Part shown: piece after piece, positions 13,524-16,214 of the stretch
Layout of the letters: each line of letters begins with the position of its first letter
How positions within the stretch are numbered: position 1 is the stretch's first letter
From: Desulfobacterales bacterium
Lineage (GTDB): Bacteria > Desulfobacterota > Desulfobulbia > Desulfobulbales > BM004
Length of the DNA: 16,214 bases
Assembly: GCA_030621655.1 (NCBI GenBank)
Contig: JAUXHH010000011.1
Span: 1 to 16,214 of the forward strand
Reading direction: 5' to 3'
Made by a program: the position numbers and the translations under genes
The notes under the pieces: model-generated
Told to the model about the DNA's origin: nothing
Database searches by the model: none
Seen by the model: the letters and a program-made list of their open reading frames with translations, nothing else

Positions 13524-15749
13524 ATGTTTAGCCAGAAACTTGAAATGGCATTAGTTACTGCAGTTCGCCAAGCCAAAAACCACAGACATGAATTTGTCAC
13601 AGTTGAGCACCTGCTTTACGGCATTTTGCAGGATGATCTCATTAACCGCATTATCAAACAATGTGGAGGAAGCCTCGAAAATCTCCAGAAAAGACTGGAA
13701 AAATTCTTTGACGGCGAGTTGCCAACCCAAAAAATAAGCGATGCCAATGCCCCGGTCCAGACTCTTGGTTTCAACCGTGTTCTGCAGAGGGCTATTGGTC
13801 ACGTCCAGAGCTGCGGCAAAGAAGAGGTCGATTCAGGCGATATCCTGGTGGCAATTTTTTCTGAACCAGACTCCCATGCCGTATATTTTCTCAGCTCAGA
13901 AGGCTTGGACAGAATATCCGTGGTTGAATATGTTTCCCATGGTTTACAGGAAGACATTGAAACTGATGCCTGGCCAAGCCAGGAAAAAAAGACGGCCAAG
14001 GAAGACGAGCTTGATAAATTTACAGTAAACTTTGCCGACAGGGCCAAGGCAGGATTGATTGACCCACTCATAGGCCGTGAAATGGAACTTGAGAGAATCA
14101 TGCAGGTTCTTTGCAGGCGTCGGAAAAACAACCCTTTGCTGGTTGGTGAACCTGGTGTGGGCAAAACAGCCATTGCCGAAGGACTGGCTTTACGCATTCA
14201 TGAAAAAAACGTCCCTGCGATGTTGGAGGATGTTGAAATCCGTCTTCTCGATATGGGCGCTCTGCTCGCCGGAACCAAGTACAGGGGAGATTTTGAAAAA
14301 CGGATCAAGGCTGTCATCAACGGCATCGAGAAAAAAGGTGACAAATCCATCCTTTTTATCGATGAGATACATACTATCGTTGGCGCTGGAGCGACAAGCG
14401 GTGGCAGTCTTGATGCCTCCAACCTGCTGAAACCGGCACTGCAGGCAGGGACTCTCCGTTGCATTGGCTCTACGACCTATGAGGAACACAAAAACTATAT
14501 TGAAAAGGATCGCGCTCTTTCAAGGCGTTTCCAGAAAATTGACATTGAAGAGCCCTCTGTTGGAGAAACGGTTGAAATCCTAAACGGGCTGAAATCAAAG
14601 TATGAATCTCACCATGGCATAAAGTATACAACAGCAGCAATACAGGCCACTGCCGAACTTGCGAGCCGTTACATCAACGACAGATTCTTGCCGGACAAGG
14701 CCATCGATATTCTTGATGAGGTTGGAGCCGCCTTCAGGCTTTCTGAAACTACCCCAAAAAGAAAAAACGTTACTGTACGCGATGTTGAGTCGGTTGTATC
14801 CCGTATGGCCCGAATCCCTGCTAAAAGCAGCTCCAGGTCAGAAATTCGCCAATTGAAAACCCTGCAGATTGATTTAAAAAAAGTGATCTTCGGCCAGGAT
14901 CAGGCCATCAAGGCTTTGAGCAATGCAGTCAAACGTTCACGGGCAGGCCTGGGCGAACCTGAAACCCCGACAGGGTCTTTCCTCTTTGCAGGACCGACAG
15001 GTGTTGGAAAAACAGAGGTGGCCAGGCAGTTGGCCAAATCCCTTTCCGTTCATTTTGAACGCTTTGACATGAGTGAATATATGGAAAAGCATGCTGTGGC
15101 AAGACTTATCGGTGCCCCTCCAGGCTATGTAGGTTTTGACCAGGGGGGATTGCTGACGGATGCCATCAGGAAACATCCCTATAGTGTGCTGCTGCTTGAC
15201 GAGATAGAAAAAGCCCATCCCGATGTATTCAGTATTCTCCTGCAGGTTATGGATCACTCCACACTTACTGACAATGCAGGCAGGCGAGCTGATTTTCGCA
15301 ACGTCATCCTTATCATGACAACCAATGCCGGTGCACGGGAATTAACCGAAAGGGCCATCGGCTTTATGGCAGATAAAAAAGATGGTGCCCAAAAAGCCCT
15401 GCATAATTTATTCTCCCCTGAATTTCGAAACCGCCTTGATTCGATCATTACCTTCAATGCCTTGAAAAAACCGATGATCGAAAAAATTGTCGGTAAAATG
15501 GTGAGCGAACTTGAAATGCAGCTCAGCGAAAAAAAGGTTTCTATCGGCCTCTCAGCCAAGGCACGCTCCTACCTAGCATCCAAAGGATATGACCCTGATT
15601 ATGGGGCCCGGCCCCTTCGAAGGCTTATCTTAAAAGAAATTGGTGATACTTTGACCGAAGAAATACTCTTCGGCAAACTATCCAAAGGCGGGAAAGCCCT
15701 GATTGACACCAGGGGCAAAAAACTTGTCTTCTCCTATGAAAGTGCTTGA
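13524..15749 (+). CDS. clpA: ClpA, ATP-dependent unfoldase of the ClpAP protease
   Basis: The 741-residue HSP100 protein unfolds substrates and feeds them to ClpP. It has the N-terminal double Clp repeat (1-145, where ClpS docks), a first AAA+ module with Walker A GEPGVGKT (208-215) and Walker B ILFIDEIH (276-283), and a second with Walker A GPTGVGKT (490-497), Walker B VLLLDEIEKAH (555-565) and SPEFRNRLD (631-639). The ClpP-binding loop IGF occurs at 612-614, so it should work with ClpP and is not a ClpB disaggregase; the long ClpB middle coiled coil is absent. Length is close to E. coli ClpA (758). GGTAGAGAGAC precedes the ATG. clpP is not in this window. Confidence 0.97.
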   Translation: MFSQKLEMALVTAVRQAKNHRHEFVTVEHLLYGILQDDLINRIIKQCGGSLENLQKRLEKFFDGELPTQKISDANAPVQTLGFNRVLQRAIGHVQSCGKEEVDSGDILVAIFSEPDSHAVYFLSSEGLDRISVVEYVSHGLQEDIETDAWPSQEKKTAKEDELDKFTVNFADRAKAGLIDPLIGREMELERIMQVLCRRRKNNPLLVGEPGVGKTAIAEGLALRIHEKNVPAMLEDVEIRLLDMGALLAGTKYRGDFEKRIKAVINGIEKKGDKSILFIDEIHTIVGAGATSGGSLDASNLLKPALQAGTLRCIGSTTYEEHKNYIEKDRALSRRFQKIDIEEPSVGETVEILNGLKSKYESHHGIKYTTAAIQATAELASRYINDRFLPDKAIDILDEVGAAFRLSETTPKRKNVTVRDVESVVSRMARIPAKSSSRSEIRQLKTLQIDLKKVIFGQDQAIKALSNAVKRSRAGLGEPETPTGSFLFAGPTGVGKTEVARQLAKSLSVHFERFDMSEYMEKHAVARLIGAPPGYVGFDQGGLLTDAIRKHPYSVLLLDEIEKAHPDVFSILLQVMDHSTLTDNAGRRADFRNVILIMTTNAGARELTERAIGFMADKKDGAQKALHNLFSPEFRNRLDSIITFNALKKPMIEKIVGKMVSELEMQLSEKKVSIGLSAKARSYLASKGYDPDYGARPLRRLILKEIGDTLTEEILFGKLSKGGKALIDTRGKKLVFSYESA

Positions 15750-15836
15750 CAACTTAAATTCCCGCCATAGCCGACAAAGTCTTCCTGTGACCTATTTTTC
15801 TTCCAGTTCAATACTATTTTCAGAAGCTCTTTTACA

Positions 15837-15866
15837 TTGACATATTTACTCAGCCATTGGTAGATT
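15837..15866 (+). promoter_or_regulatory. Candidate sigma-70 promoter for the ThiC-family gene
   Basis: A perfect TTGACA (15837-15842), an 18-base spacer and TAGATT (15861-15866; 4/6) lie about 70 bases before the ATG. The leader of roughly 64 bases contains a weak AT stem-loop, AGAAATA/TATTTCT (15877-15897). It is too short for a TPP or cobalamin riboswitch, and none of their conserved boxes is seen between 15750 and 15936. Confidence 0.45.
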
Positions 15867-15936
15867 AACGCGTTTAAGAAATATAATTAGTATTTCTGAT
15901 TTTAATAATTCATATATCTATTTACTGAGGAAATTA

Positions 15937-16214
15937 ATGTCTATTCGTGAAGATGCAATAAACAGGATTAAAACACCCATATTTGAGGCGTGCGCCCGTA
16001 ATGAATCTCTTTCTCCTGACCAGCTCATTGACGGCGTTGCCAGAGGGGAACTGGTCATCACCAAAAACAAAAACCATAATTTTGATAAAATTATAGCTAT
16101 TGGCAAGGGCACATCAACCAAGATCAATGCAAATATCGGCTCTTCAAAAGATTTGCCTGAACTGCAATCCGAACTGCAGAAACTCTGTGTGGCCATCAAG
16201 GCTGGTGCTGACAC
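15937..16214 (+). CDS. ThiC-family radical SAM protein (phosphomethylpyrimidine synthase or BzaF-like), 5' part only
   Basis: The frame begins with ATG after TGAGGAAATTA and runs off the window after 92 residues. GVARGELVITKNKNH (33-47), AIGKGTSTKINANIGSS (54-70) and the following KLCVAIKAGAD match the N-terminal domain of the ThiC family. These enzymes rearrange aminoimidazole ribotide, either to the thiamin pyrimidine (ThiC) or to 5-hydroxybenzimidazole for anaerobic cobalamin synthesis (BzaF/HbiS). Several positions differ from what I recall as usual ThiC (VIPxNxNH, GLxTKVNANIGTS), and there is no TPP riboswitch upstream, so BzaF or another paralogue is possible. The cysteine motif that binds the iron-sulfur cluster lies beyond the window. 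Confidence 0.85.
   Translation, partial: MSIREDAINRIKTPIFEACARNESLSPDQLIDGVARGELVITKNKNHNFDKIIAIGKGTSTKINANIGSSKDLPELQSELQKLCVAIKAGAD

Noticed and set aside
15750..15936. TPP or cobalamin riboswitch before the ThiC-family gene
   Set aside because: None of the conserved boxes (CTGAGA or the B12-box sequence) is present.

Overview
The window looks like a chromosomal segment of a sulfate-reducing or sulfur-metabolising deltaproteobacterium (Desulfobacterota, most like Desulfobulbales). This is an inference from gene content and protein style: a CcsA-HemA-precorrin-2 dehydrogenase block, a receiver-GAF-kinase protein, a long HolA, and moderate GC with AT-rich intergenic regions. No rRNA, tRNA, CRISPR array, phage gene or transposase gene was seen.

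Left part (1-1536): the tail of a nitrilase-family hydrolase on the + strand, then about 600 bases holding at most one very small minus-strand gene. That stretch also carries a hairpin and a tandem pair of operator-like palindromes (GTTGAATAAYTCAAC). A 167-residue uncharacterised protein follows on the minus strand.

Middle (1537-5889, all minus, read right to left): a TlpA-like thioredoxin lipoprotein and uppP (undecaprenyl-pyrophosphate phosphatase) sit 21 bases apart. After a 200-base gap with a promoter candidate comes a tetrapyrrole/cytochrome c block: precorrin-2 dehydrogenase, ccsA (haem handling for cytochrome c assembly) and hemA, with ccsA and hemA overlapping by 11 bases. The block joins supply of siroheme/haem precursors to cytochrome c maturation. 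A large receiver-GAF-histidine kinase gene (6103-7950, minus) stands alone.

Right part (8207-16214, all plus): a DinG-family iron-sulfur helicase, a long-chain polyprenyl diphosphate synthase 16 bases after it, a small basic membrane protein, then holA-clpS (4-base overlap), clpA, and the start of a ThiC-family gene cut by the window edge. ClpS and ClpA form the N-degron adaptor and unfoldase of the ClpAP protease.

The most interesting feature is at 11549-11691. A 108-base nested double inverted repeat is bounded by a 15-base direct repeat (14/15 identical), as expected of a small non-autonomous insertion. Its outer edge supplies CTGACA placed exactly 17 bases before TATTAT, which is 6 bases before the holA ATG. 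The element therefore appears to have created an outward promoter giving a leaderless holA-clpS transcript; this is inference and testable.
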